Source: Paracoccus sp. (in: a-proteobacteria) (GTDB lineage Bacteria > Pseudomonadota > Alphaproteobacteria > Rhodobacterales > Rhodobacteraceae). Taken from it: a DNA stretch of 64,000 nt. A program made the position numbers and the translations under genes. The notes under the pieces were generated by a model that did no database searches, was not told the origin of the DNA, and worked only from the letters and a program-made list of their open reading frames with translations. The stretch is taken from positions 62,001 to 126,000 of the forward strand of contig NZ_JAUNTJ010000001.1 of the NCBI RefSeq assembly GCF_030538755.1. The letters are read 5' to 3'. Shown here one piece after another: positions 7,734 to 19,533 of the stretch (position 1 is its first letter; the number at the start of each line of letters is the position of its first letter).

Positions 7734-8642
7734 ATGAGTTCGACGGTGTTGAGGCTGAACATGCCGCAATGGCAGGGCGGCGATGAGCCGGCCTATCGTT
7801 TCGGGGCCGAGTTGTTGCGCTGGCTGGCGCCGCCGCATCATGGGCCAGAGGAAACCATTGCGGTTGCCGGGGCGGATGGGGGTGCGGCGCCGATTGACCG
7901 GGGGATCAAGTGGCGCGATGCCTTGCTGGCACAGGCGCGGGCCGCGGGGGGTGCGATCGGGCGGCATCAGCCGGACCGGATCGTGACGCTGGGGGGCGAT
8001 TGTCTGGTCGATCTGGCCCCGATGGCGTGGTTGCGGCGTCGCTATGGCGATGGGCTGGGCGTGCTGTGGCTGGATGCGCATCCCGATGTCATGAGCGCGG
8101 CCGAGTTTTCCCACGCTCATGCGCATGTGCTGGCCATGCTGCTGGGCCGGGGGGATGCGGATTTTGTGGCGGAGGTGCCGGAAAAGCTGGACCCTCGCCG
8201 GGTGATGATCGCCGGAATGCAGGGTTGGAACGATGCCGAAGGCCCGATTCTGGCGCAATTGGGGCTGCGGCATATTCCGCCTGCGGCCCTTGCCGGGACC
8301 AGCGGGCCGGTGCTGGACTGGATCAGGGCCGAGGGGATCACGCATCTTGCGGTGCATCTGGATCTGGATGTGCTGGACCCGGCGCATTTTTCGCCGCTTT
8401 TGTTCAACCGGCCCGATGCCTCTGCCGATGCGTTCCAAGGGGTCGAGCAGGGCAGGATGCGGTTGGAACAGGTCATGCGCCTGCTGCAAGATGTGGGTGA
8501 GGCGGCGGATATGGTCGGGCTGGCGATAACCGAACATCTGCCATGGGACATGCTGCGGCTGAAAAACGGCCTTGCCGGGTTGCCGATCATGCGATCACAG
8601 GCCGGGGCGCGGGCGCGGGCGCGGGGGATGAACGGGGCATGA
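7734..8642 (+). CDS. Arginase/agmatinase-family protein
   Basis: A 302-residue ureohydrolase-fold protein. Metal-site motifs are visible: GGDCLVDLAP, in which the usual first ligand His is Cys, WLDAHPD, and HLDLDVLDP. The family hydrolyses guanidino groups (arginine, agmatine, formiminoglutamate and others) with two Mn ions. The Cys variant occurs in generic arginase-family proteins, so substrate is not assigned. The start at 7734 follows a strong AAGGGGGA ribosome site; the longer frame from 7500 crosses repeats and is rejected. The upstream 255-nt region holds phased repeats that may control it. The stop codon lies at the foot of the secA terminator. Confidence 0.85.
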   Translation: MSSTVLRLNMPQWQGGDEPAYRFGAELLRWLAPPHHGPEETIAVAGADGGAAPIDRGIKWRDALLAQARAAGGAIGRHQPDRIVTLGGDCLVDLAPMAWLRRRYGDGLGVLWLDAHPDVMSAAEFSHAHAHVLAMLLGRGDADFVAEVPEKLDPRRVMIAGMQGWNDAEGPILAQLGLRHIPPAALAGTSGPVLDWIRAEGITHLAVHLDLDVLDPAHFSPLLFNRPDASADAFQGVEQGRMRLEQVMRLLQDVGEAADMVGLAITEHLPWDMLRLKNGLAGLPIMRSQAGARARARGMNGA

Positions 8643-8666
8643 AAAAGCCCCCGGCAGGCGGGGGCT
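8642..8666 (-). terminator. Rho-independent terminator of secA
   Basis: On the minus strand AGCCCCC, a 7-nt loop and GGGGGCT are followed by five T (plus-strand A-run at 8642-8646). It lies 24 nt after the secA stop and touches the stop codon of the convergent arginase-family gene. Confidence 0.85.
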
Positions 8667-8689
8667 GATTTCGGTTCCTGGGGGCGGGC

Positions 8690-11386
<2,697 letters not shown>

Positions 11387-11585
11387 TTCACCTTCGCGTT
11401 CATCAATGGCGCGCGGGGCCGGGGGGCCACTTGCCCGCACCCTTGATCCTGCCGTATTCAGGGCGTGAACGAAAAGCGGCGGGCGCGCCTTTTCGGGTTG
11501 CGCCGGATGTAGGCTTGCCCCGCCCGACTGTCAACGTCAGGCCCCCGCCGGGATGCGGGTTCGTCTGGGAAACAAAGGAATTCCG

Positions 11586-12440
11586 ATGCGTCTTTTCCGC
11601 CTGTCCGCCGCCCTTGCCGTGACCACAGCCGTGACCACGATGCTGGCCGCGCCCGCAATTGCGCAGGACGCCGATACCGTGGTCGCCACCGTCAATGACA
11701 CGCCGATCACGCTGGGGCAGATGATCGCGATGAAACAGGGGCTGCACGATCAGGCCGCCGCCAACCTGCCCGATCAGGCGCTGTGGGATCTGATGCTGGA
11801 CCAGCTGATCCGCACCACCGCCGTGGCGCAGCTGGGCGAAAGCGGCATGACCGCCCGCGACAAGGCGCGGCTGGAACTGGAACGCCGCGCCTATCTGGCA
11901 TCTGCCGCGCTGGAAAAGGTCGCCGGGGTCGAGATCGGCGACGCCGACATCACCGCCGCCTATCAGAGCATGTTCGGCGAGGCCGCGCCGATGACGCAAT
12001 ATTCCGCCGCGCATATTCTGGTGGAAACCGAGGCCGAGGCGCAGGACATCCGCCGCCAACTGGCCGATGGCGCCGATTTCGGTCAACTCGCGCGCGAACG
12101 GTCGCAAGACCCGGCCAGCGGTGCCAATGACGGCGAACTGGGCTGGTTCAGCGCCGATCAGATGGTCGCGCCCTTTGCCGAGGCGGTGAAGTCGCTGCAA
12201 AAAGACCAGATTTCCGACCCGGTGCAATCGGATTTCGGCTGGCATGTGATCCGGCTGGATGACACCCGTCTGGCCGAAGCCCCCAAGCTGGACCAGATCC
12301 GCCCGCAACTGGTCGCACAACTGCGGCGCGAAAAGGTCGATGCCGAGGTGCAGCGCATCGTTTCAGAAGCCGCCGTTGACAGGACCGAAGGGCTGACCCC
12401 TTCGCTGATTAACAACACCGAATTTCTCGACGTGAAATAA
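11586..12440 (+). CDS. Periplasmic peptidyl-prolyl isomerase, parvulin type
   Basis: A 284-residue protein with a clear signal peptide (basic MRLFR, hydrophobic core, likely cleavage after AIA at about residue 25) and a parvulin rotamase domain in the C-terminal half, marked by AAHILVETEAEA, ADFGQLARERSQDP, GELGWFSADQMV and DFGWHVIRLDD. It would catalyse prolyl isomerisation and assist folding of exported proteins. ATG 11586 is chosen for the AAAGGA ribosome site and because the signal peptide starts there. It heads a unit with argJ and mutT, opposite secA. Confidence 0.93.
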   Translation: MRLFRLSAALAVTTAVTTMLAAPAIAQDADTVVATVNDTPITLGQMIAMKQGLHDQAAANLPDQALWDLMLDQLIRTTAVAQLGESGMTARDKARLELERRAYLASAALEKVAGVEIGDADITAAYQSMFGEAAPMTQYSAAHILVETEAEAQDIRRQLADGADFGQLARERSQDPASGANDGELGWFSADQMVAPFAEAVKSLQKDQISDPVQSDFGWHVIRLDDTRLAEAPKLDQIRPQLVAQLRREKVDAEVQRIVSEAAVDRTEGLTPSLINNTEFLDVK

Positions 12441-12455
12441 ACCGGGATCACAGCC

Positions 12456-13856
12456 ATGGCCAAAGACGACGACAAGAAGAAAAAGAAAGCCGCCAAAGCC
12501 GAAAGCAAGGCAAAGGCGGACAAGCTGAAATCGGGCAAGGGCAAAGCCGCCAAAGCCAAGGATAAGGGTAAGGGTAAAGCCAAGGCCAAGGATGCCGCCC
12601 CGGCGGCCAAGGCCGCCAAGGCCGTGTCGCCGCTGGCCCCCGCCGCCTTTCCCGACCTGCCGGTTATCGCCGGCGTCGAATTCGCCAGTGCGGCGGCGGG
12701 CGTGAAATACAAGGGCCGCACCGATGTGACGCTGATCCGCATCGCGCCGGGGGCCTCGGTCGCGGGGGTGTTCACGCGGTCGTCCACGCGGGCGGCCTGC
12801 GTGCTGGACAATCAGGCCAAGCTGCGCGGCAAGCAGGACAGCACGGCAGGCGCGGCGATCATCGTTAATTCCGGCAATGCCAACGCCTTTACCGGCGCGC
12901 GCGGGCAGGAATCGGTCGATGCGGTCACGGGCGCGGTGGCCAAGGCGCTGAAGATTCCGGCGCAGCGGGTGTTTTCGTCATCCACCGGCGTGATCGGCGA
13001 GCCGCTGCCGCATGAGCAGATCGTGGCGGTGATCGGCGATCTGGCCAAGGGGCTGAAGGCGCAGGGCGCGGCAGATGCGGCCAAGGCGATCATGACCACC
13101 GACACCTTCCCCAAAGGTGCCGCGACCCGGATCGAGGCTGACGGCGGCCCGATCCAGATTGCGGGCATCGCCAAGGGTTCGGGCATGGTGGCACCGGATA
13201 TGGCGACGATGCTGGTCTATATCTTCACCGATGCCGCGATTGCGCCCGATCTGCTGCAAAAAATCCTGTCGCGTCAGGTGGATGACACCTTCAACGCGAT
13301 CACGGTGGACAGCGACACATCCACCTCGGATGCGCTGATTCTGGCGGCGACGGGGCAATCCAGGGCCGCGCCGATCACCGATCTGCGCAGCAAGGCCGCG
13401 CGCGAATTTGCCGCCGCGCTGAACGGGGTGATGCTGGATCTGGCAAAGCAGGTCGTCCGCGATGGCGAGGGGGCGACGAAATTCGTGCAGGTCGATGTGA
13501 CCGGCGCGGCCTCGGCCGATGATGCCAACCGCGTCGCCATGGCCATCGCCAATTCGCCGCTGGTGAAAACCGCCATCGCCGGGCAGGACGCCAACTGGGG
13601 CCGCATCGTGATGGCCGTCGGCAAATCGGGGGCCAAGGCCGACCGCGACAAGCTGACGATCCGCTTTGGCGATATGGTGCTGGCCGAAAACGGCTGGCGC
13701 GCCCCGACCTATGACGAGGCCGCGGCCAGCGACTATATGAAGCGGCAGGAACTGGTGATCGCCGTCGATCTGGGCATGGGGCAGGCCCGCCGCACGGTGT
13801 GGACCTGCGATCTGACCCACGGCTATATCGACATCAACGCCGATTACCGATCATGA
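12456..13856 (+). CDS. argJ: Bifunctional ornithine acetyltransferase / N-acetylglutamate synthase
   Basis: A 466-residue arginine biosynthesis enzyme that moves acetyl from N-acetylornithine to glutamate. The autocleavage and nucleophile motif KGSGMVAPDMATML is intact; Thr of MATML becomes the N-terminal nucleophile of the beta chain. Unusual is an N-terminal extension of about 57 residues made almost only of Lys, Ala, Gly, Asp and Ser, before the normal start of the fold near SPLAPAAFPDLPVIAG. The ATG at 12456 follows the ppiC stop by 15 nt and is the only ATG before the fold, so the extension is probably translated. The mutT start overlaps the stop. Confidence 0.95.
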   Translation: MAKDDDKKKKKAAKAESKAKADKLKSGKGKAAKAKDKGKGKAKAKDAAPAAKAAKAVSPLAPAAFPDLPVIAGVEFASAAAGVKYKGRTDVTLIRIAPGASVAGVFTRSSTRAACVLDNQAKLRGKQDSTAGAAIIVNSGNANAFTGARGQESVDAVTGAVAKALKIPAQRVFSSSTGVIGEPLPHEQIVAVIGDLAKGLKAQGAADAAKAIMTTDTFPKGAATRIEADGGPIQIAGIAKGSGMVAPDMATMLVYIFTDAAIAPDLLQKILSRQVDDTFNAITVDSDTSTSDALILAATGQSRAAPITDLRSKAAREFAAALNGVMLDLAKQVVRDGEGATKFVQVDVTGAASADDANRVAMAIANSPLVKTAIAGQDANWGRIVMAVGKSGAKADRDKLTIRFGDMVLAENGWRAPTYDEAAASDYMKRQELVIAVDLGMGQARRTVWTCDLTHGYIDINADYRS

Positions 13857-14251
13857 AGACGGTTCTGGTCGCCGCCGTCCTGCTGATCGACCCCGAGGGG
13901 CGCGTGCTGCTGGCACGCCGCCCCGAGGGCAAGTCGATGGCGGGCCTGTGGGAATTTCCGGGCGGCAAGGTCGAACCCGGCGAGACCCCGGAAACCGCCC
14001 TGATTCGCGAGCTGAACGAAGAACTGGGGATCGAGACCTGGGATTCCTGTCTGGCCCCGCTGACCTTTGCCAGCCACAGCTATGACGATTTCCACCTGCT
14101 GATGCCGCTGTTCGCCTGCCGCCGCTGGCAGGGAATCGCTCATCCGCGCGAGGGGCAGGAACTTGCCTGGGTTCGTGCTGAAAAATTAGGCGATTATCCC
14201 ATGCCGCCTGCCGATATTCCGCTGATTCCAGCAATTAGACTGTGGCTTTAA
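13853..14251 (+). CDS. mutT: 8-oxo-dGTP diphosphatase, MutT type
   Basis: A 132-residue Nudix hydrolase. The Nudix box GGKVEPGETPETALIRELNEELGI is at 38-61 with all catalytic glutamates. The overall pattern (MKTVLVAAVLLID, ARRPEGKSMAGLWEFPGG) is that of MutT, which removes oxidised dGTP before it enters DNA. The start codon overlaps the argJ stop (ATGA), giving a ppiC-argJ-mutT unit; an earlier in-frame TTG/GTG reading is shadow of argJ. The DNA after the stop becomes AT-rich. Confidence 0.93.
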   Translation: MKTVLVAAVLLIDPEGRVLLARRPEGKSMAGLWEFPGGKVEPGETPETALIRELNEELGIETWDSCLAPLTFASHSYDDFHLLMPLFACRRWQGIAHPREGQELAWVRAEKLGDYPMPPADIPLIPAIRLWL

Positions 14252-14291
14252 GGCAACAGATTTTTTGACCGCCCGGCCTTCCGTCATAATC

Positions 14292-14326
14292 TTGTCAAAA
14301 ACGTTAACTTTTTAACCAAAAGTTAG
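14292..14326 (+). promoter_or_regulatory. AT-rich control region with CtrA-like box before small ORF
   Basis: Within GC-rich surroundings the stretch 14262-14350 is AT-rich. TTAA-CCAAAAG-TTAG at 14312-14326 differs by one base from the alphaproteobacterial CtrA site TTAA-N7-TTAA, and TTGTCA at 14292 could be a -35 element. No clear -10 was found, so the exact promoter is undecided. Confidence 0.35.
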
Positions 14327-14374
14327 TTTGTGTCGTGTTAAGGTTGAATTCTCTTGAGGAGGAGAGACTGGACC

Positions 14375-14500
14375 ATGATCCGCACGATCATCATCGGAAG
14401 CTGCGTGTTTGTTCAAGGCATGTATGAGCGTAACACCTCGAACGGGAACATCGTCGTGCGTGTTGGCGCCAGAACATTCGAAGGGCGGCCCGTCAACTGA
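14375..14500 (+). CDS. Small protein of 41 residues, unknown
   Basis: ATG at 14375 is preceded by a very strong GAGGAGGAGA ribosome site, and the frame is open for 41 residues. The product starts MIRTIIIGSCVFVQG, then a charged middle and VVRVGARTFEGRPVN at the end. It has one Cys and a hydrophobic N-terminus too short to be a sure signal peptide. It has an AT-rich leader upstream and a strong terminator 73 nt downstream, so it looks like a single-gene transcript between mutT and the convergent infB. I do not recognise a family. The ribosome site and isolated transcription unit are the main support for its being real. Confidence 0.65.
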   Translation: MIRTIIIGSCVFVQGMYERNTSNGNIVVRVGARTFEGRPVN

Positions 14501-14572
14501 CCCACCATCAGGGCAGGGCGCACCCCAAGTCTTGTCGATCGCACACACACACGACAGTTCGCATATAAACTG

Positions 14573-14599
14573 AAACGGGGCGCCCAAGGCGCCCCGTTT
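14573..14599. terminator. Bidirectional terminator between small ORF and infB
   Basis: A perfect 12-bp stem (AAACGGGGCGCC / GGCGCCCCGTTT) with a 3-nt loop CAA. T-tracts of three end both arms, so it can serve the small plus-strand gene and the minus-strand rimP-nusA-ylxR-infB operon. Confidence 0.8.
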
Positions 14600-14622
14600 C
14601 ATGTTTGGGTAAAGCGCGCCGG

Positions 14623-17259
14623 TTACAGCTTGCGCTCGACTTCCTCGCGCTCAAAGATTTCGATGACGTCGCCCTTGCGAATATCGTCATAGTTTTCAAA
14701 GGCCATGCCGCATTCCTGACCGGACTGCACCTCTTTGACCTCGTCCTTGAAGCGTTTCAGCGTTTTCAGCGTGCCTTCGTGGATCACCACGTTGTCGCGC
14801 AGCAGGCGGACACCGGCGGAACGGCGCGCCACGCCTTCGGTGACAAGACAGCCCGCCACGGTGCCGACGCCCGACACGCGGAAGGTTTCCTTGATCTCGG
14901 CATAGCCGATAAAGTTTTCACGCACTTCGGCGGACAGCAGGCCCGAGGCGGCGGCTTTGATGTCATCCACCAGATCATAGATGATCGAGTAATAGCGGAT
15001 CTCGACCCCTTTCTGGTTGGCGGCATTGCGCGCCGGGGCGTTCGCCCGCACGTTGAACCCGATCACCGGCGCGCGGCTGGCCTCGGCCAGACCGATGTCG
15101 GATTCGGTGATCGCGCCGACGCCGTAATGCAGCACGCGGACGCGCACTTCGTCGTTGCCGACCTTTTCCAGCGCCTGAACGATGGCTTCGGCAGAACCCT
15201 GCACATCGGCTTTGACCACCACGGGCAGTTCGGCGACGTTTTCATCCGCCTTGGCCTTGGCCAGCATCTGATCCAGCGTGATCGCGGCACCGGCGGCGGC
15301 GCGTTTGTCCTTGGCGGCCTGCATCCGGTAATCGGCGATTTCGCGGGCATGGGCCTCGGTATCGACGACGTTCAGCACGTCGCCGGCCTCGGGCGTGCCG
15401 TTCAGGCCCAGAACCTCGACCGGGACGGATGGCGCGGCTTCGTCCACGCGTTCGCCCTTGTCGTTAATCAGGGCGCGGACCTTGCCCCACTGTTCGCCGA
15501 CGACAAAGATGTCGCCGCGTTTCAGCGTGCCGTTCTGCACCAGAACCGTGGCCACCGGACCGCGGCCCACGTCAAGCTGCGCCTCGATCACGGCACCTTG
15601 CGCGGCGCGTTTCGGGTTGGCCTTAAGCTCAAGGATTTCCGCTTGCAGGGCGATGGCTTCCAGCAGGTTGTCCAGGCCGAGGCCGGTCTTGGCCGATACC
15701 TCGACATCCTGCACCTCGCCCGACATGGCCTCGACCACGACTTCATGCTGCAACAGATCGGTGCGCACTTTTTGCGGGTCGGCCTGCGGCTTGTCCACCT
15801 TGTTGATGGCGACGATCATCGGCACCTTGGCGGCTTTGGCGTGGTTGATCGCCTCGACCGTCTGCGGCATCACCGCGTCATCGGCGGCGACGACCAGCAC
15901 CACGATATCCGTGACCTGCGCCCCGCGCGCCCGCATCGAGGTGAACGCGGCGTGGCCCGGCGTGTCGAGGAAGGTCAGCACCGCACCCGATTCCGTCGTC
16001 ACCTGATAGGCGCCGATGTGCTGGGTGATGCCGCCCGCCTCGCCCGAGACGACGTTCGCCTTGCGGATCGCGTCCAGAAGGCTGGTCTTGCCGTGGTCGA
16101 CGTGGCCCATGATCGTGATGATCGGCGGGCGCGATTGCAGGTCTTCGGTCTTGTCTTCCACCGTGTCGATGACCTGTTCGACATCGGCATCCGACACGCG
16201 CACGGCGTTATGGCCGAATTCGTCGATCACCAGTTCGGCGGTGTCGGCGTCGATGGTCTGGTTGGCGGTGACCATCATGCCCATTTTCATCAGTGCCTTG
16301 ACCACATCGGCGGCGCGTTCGGCCATCCGGTTGGCCAGTTCGCTGACGACGATGGTTTCCGGCAGCTGCACGTCGCGGGCCTGTTTTTCCGCGCGCATCG
16401 CGCCGCCCATGGCCTTTTGCCGGGCTTTTTCCTGCTTGCGCTTCATCGCGGCCAGCGAACGCTGGCGCCCGCCCTCGCCGCCTTCCAGAGCCTGATTCAG
16501 CGACAGTTTCCCGGCGCGGCGGTTTTCGTCGCGGCCGGCGGTCTTGCCGCGCGCATCGCGGTCGTTGCGGTCGCGGTCGGAACCGGGGCTGGAGCGGCGC
16601 GGGCCGGTGGCGCTGACGCCCTTGGTTTCGGCGCGGGCGGCTGCGGCCTCGGCGGCGGCGCGGTCCTGCGGCGTCTGCCCGGCGGGCGAAGCCGGTTTGC
16701 GCGGCGTGCGCGCAGCAGCACCGGCACCGGCCCCAGCCGCTGCGCCTGCACGCGCGGTCGTTTCGTCGCGGCGGGCGGCGGCGCGGGCGGCTTTTTCCGC
16801 CTCGGCGGCTTCGGCGGCCTCGCGGGTGCGGCGGGCGTCTTCTTCTTCTTTGGCGCGCAGGGCTTCTTCGCGTTCGCGGTCTTCGCGTTCCTTGGCCTCG
16901 ATTTCGGCCCGGCGGCGTTCGCGTTCTTCTTCGCGGGCCTTTTCCTCGGCGGCGCGTTGCGCGGTTTCTTCTTCCTCGCGCGCCTTGGCGGCGGCAAGGG
17001 CGCGCAGGCGGCGCTCCATTTCGGCCTCGGACAGACCGGCGGGGCGGCGCGAGGATGCGGCCACAGCGGCGGCGGCGGATTCGGGTGTTACGCGCGGTTT
17101 GTCACCCGTGGCGCCCGCACCCGCCTTGGGCACCACAACGCGCTTGCGCTTGGTCTCGACGACGACGCTTTTCGTGCGGCCGTGGGAAAAGCTTTGCTTG
17201 ACCTGGCCGGGACGCCCGCCGCCCAGACCCAGAGGTTTCTTGCCGTCTTTATCGCTCAT
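14623..17259 (-). CDS. infB: Translation initiation factor IF-2
   Basis: An 878-residue GTPase that brings initiator fMet-tRNA to the 30S subunit. The N-terminal third is a long Lys/Arg/Glu/Ala-rich, probably helical region, typical of alphaproteobacterial IF-2. The G domain follows with GHVDHGKTS (G1), DTPGHAAF (G3) and NKVDKP (G4), then the C-terminal domains ending in EREEVERKL. Length is normal. It is last in the operon after ylxR with a gap of 6 nt, and ends just before a bidirectional terminator. Confidence 0.98.
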   Translation of the reverse strand: MSDKDGKKPLGLGGGRPGQVKQSFSHGRTKSVVVETKRKRVVVPKAGAGATGDKPRVTPESAAAAVAASSRRPAGLSEAEMERRLRALAAAKAREEEETAQRAAEEKAREEERERRRAEIEAKEREDREREEALRAKEEEDARRTREAAEAAEAEKAARAAARRDETTARAGAAAGAGAGAAARTPRKPASPAGQTPQDRAAAEAAAARAETKGVSATGPRRSSPGSDRDRNDRDARGKTAGRDENRRAGKLSLNQALEGGEGGRQRSLAAMKRKQEKARQKAMGGAMRAEKQARDVQLPETIVVSELANRMAERAADVVKALMKMGMMVTANQTIDADTAELVIDEFGHNAVRVSDADVEQVIDTVEDKTEDLQSRPPIITIMGHVDHGKTSLLDAIRKANVVSGEAGGITQHIGAYQVTTESGAVLTFLDTPGHAAFTSMRARGAQVTDIVVLVVAADDAVMPQTVEAINHAKAAKVPMIVAINKVDKPQADPQKVRTDLLQHEVVVEAMSGEVQDVEVSAKTGLGLDNLLEAIALQAEILELKANPKRAAQGAVIEAQLDVGRGPVATVLVQNGTLKRGDIFVVGEQWGKVRALINDKGERVDEAAPSVPVEVLGLNGTPEAGDVLNVVDTEAHAREIADYRMQAAKDKRAAAGAAITLDQMLAKAKADENVAELPVVVKADVQGSAEAIVQALEKVGNDEVRVRVLHYGVGAITESDIGLAEASRAPVIGFNVRANAPARNAANQKGVEIRYYSIIYDLVDDIKAAASGLLSAEVRENFIGYAEIKETFRVSGVGTVAGCLVTEGVARRSAGVRLLRDNVVIHEGTLKTLKRFKDEVKEVQSGQECGMAFENYDDIRKGDVIEIFEREEVERKL

Positions 17260-17265
17260 TCGTCA

Positions 17266-17883
17266 TCATTCCTTCTCGGCGGACGAACCGCCGTCATGCC
17301 CGCGCAGACCCGTCAGTCTGCCCGCATCCCGTATCACTTTGTCGGTCAACCCACCCGGCGCAAGCGCGCCGTGTATGACATGATCGCGCCCAAAGGACAA
17401 ACCCAATTCTGAGGCCGTCAGGCAGCCGAACCAGCGTCCGCCCGTTGGCGTCCACAGCTTGCCCTTGCCCCTGTCCGACCCGTCGCTGGCTTGCAGCAGA
17501 ACCTTTGCCCGGCCCTCGGCCAGCCAGCCTTTTACCTTTTCGAACCCGGCCACCGCATTGCCCGCCTTGCGCGCCAGCGAGACCAGATCCACGACCCGCC
17601 GCGCCAGCCCGGATTCGACCTGATCGGCCAGATCGTCGGGCGCCCGCAGCGGCGTGCGCGCGGCACGGGAAAACAGCCCCTTTGCCGCCGCCTTTTCAAT
17701 CGCCGCGCGGTCGGCGGCAACCCACATGCCACGGCCCGGCAGCTTTTCGGCCAGATCCGCCACCACCGTTCCGTCGGGTGCTGCGACAAAGCGGACCAGC
17801 CCGTGTTTGGGCTGGCTTTCGCCCGTCGCGATGCAGCGCCGTTCCGGCTGATCGCGGTCCTTGTCGCGCCCCCCGCGGGTCAT
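17266..17883 (-). CDS. YlxR-type RNA-binding protein with L7Ae-like C-terminal part
   Basis: A 205-residue protein. The N-terminal YlxR (DUF448) domain shows PERRCIATGESQPK and LPGRGMWVAADRAAIEKA. The second half has the LARKAGNAVAGFEKV motif of L7Ae-like RNA-binding proteins. It is encoded between nusA and infB, the standard place of ylxR. It is believed to act in nucleoid or RNA-related regulation; its exact role in alphaproteobacteria is not settled. The start at 17883 lies 15 nt after the nusA stop. Confidence 0.92.
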   Translation of the reverse strand: MTRGGRDKDRDQPERRCIATGESQPKHGLVRFVAAPDGTVVADLAEKLPGRGMWVAADRAAIEKAAAKGLFSRAARTPLRAPDDLADQVESGLARRVVDLVSLARKAGNAVAGFEKVKGWLAEGRAKVLLQASDGSDRGKGKLWTPTGGRWFGCLTASELGLSFGRDHVIHGALAPGGLTDKVIRDAGRLTGLRGHDGGSSAEKE

Positions 17884-17898
17884 CGGCGGGTCCGGGAC

Positions 17899-19527
17899 TT
17901 ACGCCCCGGCCTCCGCTTCGCTGGCCTCGGGTTCGGCGTCGTCCCCGGCCCCGGCGGCGGCCTCAAGCTCGGCCGGATCGACCCAGCCCAGCATGACGCG
18001 CGCGGTCATCACCAGATTCTGCGCATCTTCCAGCGACACGTTGAAGGGTTCCAGCAGGCCGTCATCCTTGACGCGCGCGCCGTCCACCGTAGTCCAGCCG
18101 CCCGCCAGTTCCCAATCGGCGCAGGTGGCGAAATCTTCCAGCGTTTTCACGCCATCCTTGGCCAGTGCCTCGACCATTTGGGGTGTCAGCCCCTCAAATT
18201 CAACCAGGCTGTCCTCGGCACCCAGGGCGCGGGCATTTTCCAGCGCGGCGCGGTTGGCGGCCTCGAGCACGTCGCGGGCGCGGGCCTGCAATTCGCCGGC
18301 GGTGTCTTCGTCAACGCCTTCGATCGACAGCAGCTCGTCGATTTCGACATAGGCGACCTCTTCCAGATTGGTAAAGCCTTCGGCCACCAGAAGCTGGGCA
18401 AAGAATTCGTCCAGATCAAGCTGATCCATGAACAGCTTGGTGCGGGCGTTGAATTCGGCCTGACGCCGCTTGGATTCTTCTTCCTCGGTCAGGATGTCGA
18501 TGTCCAGCCCGGTCAACTGGCTGGCCAGACGCACGTTCTGCCCGCGGCGGCCGATGGCCAGCGAAAGCTGTTCGTCGGGCACGACGACCTCGATCCGGGT
18601 CGCGTCCTCGTCGAACACGACCTTGCTGACCTCGGCCGGTTGCAGCGCGTTCACAAGGAAGGTGGCCTGATCTTCCGACCACGGGATGATGTCGATCTTT
18701 TCGCCCTGCAATTCGCCGACAACCGCCTGCACGCGCGAGCCGCGCATACCGACGCAGGCCCCCACCGGGTCGATGCTGTTGTCATAGGAAATGACGGCGA
18801 TCTTGGCGCGCGAACCGGGGTCGCGGGCCACGGCCTTGATTTCGATCACGCCGTCATAGATTTCCGGCACTTCCATCTTGAACAGTTCGGCCATGAACTG
18901 CGGATCGGTGCGCGACAGGAAGATCTGCGGGCCACGGGTTTCGCGGCGCACATCCTTGACATAGGCGCGGATGCGGTCGTTCGGGCGATAGCTTTCGCGG
19001 CCGATCTTTTCGTTGCGGCGCAGGATCGCCTCGCCCCGGCCCACGTCAACGATGATGTTGCCGTATTCCTCGCGCTTGACGATGCCGTTGATGATCGAGC
19101 CGGCGCGGTCCCTGAACTCTTCATACTGGCGGTCGCGCTCGGCCTCGCGGACGCGTTGCAGGATGACCTGTTTCGCGGATTGCGCGGCGATGCGGCCCAG
19201 TTCGACCGGCGGCACCTCGTCCGAGATGATGTCGCCGACCTGCGGATCGGCCAGATAGGGGCGGGCCTGTTCGACGGTCAGTTCGGCCTGATAATTTTCC
19301 ACCGCGTCATCTTCGACCACGGTGCGCACGCGGGTAAAGGTGGCGTTTCCGGTCTTGCGGTCGATCTTGACCCGGATGTCCATTTCCGCGCCGTAACGCG
19401 ACTTGGCGGCACGGGCCAGACTGTCCTCCATCGCTTCGATGACCAGTTCCGGTTCGATCATCTTTTCGCGGGCAACCGCTTCGGCGGTCTGCAACAGTTC
19501 AAGCTGGTTGGCAGAGGTGATCGCCAT
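17899..19527 (-). CDS. nusA: Transcription termination/antitermination factor NusA
   Basis: A 542-residue RNA polymerase-associated factor. The N-terminal polymerase-binding domain, S1 domain (RGEAILRRNEKIGRESYRPND), two KH domains (GACVGMRGSRVQAVVGEL and LAIGRRGQNVRLASQLTG), and C-terminal helix-hairpin acidic repeats (VEFEGLTPQMVEALAKDG) are all seen. It ends in an acidic Glu/Ala-rich tail. It lies 6 nt downstream of rimP in the conserved operon order. Length is normal for alphaproteobacteria. Confidence 0.98.
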   Translation of the reverse strand: MAITSANQLELLQTAEAVAREKMIEPELVIEAMEDSLARAAKSRYGAEMDIRVKIDRKTGNATFTRVRTVVEDDAVENYQAELTVEQARPYLADPQVGDIISDEVPPVELGRIAAQSAKQVILQRVREAERDRQYEEFRDRAGSIINGIVKREEYGNIIVDVGRGEAILRRNEKIGRESYRPNDRIRAYVKDVRRETRGPQIFLSRTDPQFMAELFKMEVPEIYDGVIEIKAVARDPGSRAKIAVISYDNSIDPVGACVGMRGSRVQAVVGELQGEKIDIIPWSEDQATFLVNALQPAEVSKVVFDEDATRIEVVVPDEQLSLAIGRRGQNVRLASQLTGLDIDILTEEEESKRRQAEFNARTKLFMDQLDLDEFFAQLLVAEGFTNLEEVAYVEIDELLSIEGVDEDTAGELQARARDVLEAANRAALENARALGAEDSLVEFEGLTPQMVEALAKDGVKTLEDFATCADWELAGGWTTVDGARVKDDGLLEPFNVSLEDAQNLVMTARVMLGWVDPAELEAAAGAGDDAEPEASEAEAGA

Positions 19528-19533
19528 GCCTGT

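Noticed and set aside
14605-17412. 935-codon open frame on the plus strand opposite infB
   Set aside because: Antisense shadow of the IF-2 gene; composition is His/Gly/Phe-rich without any family motif.
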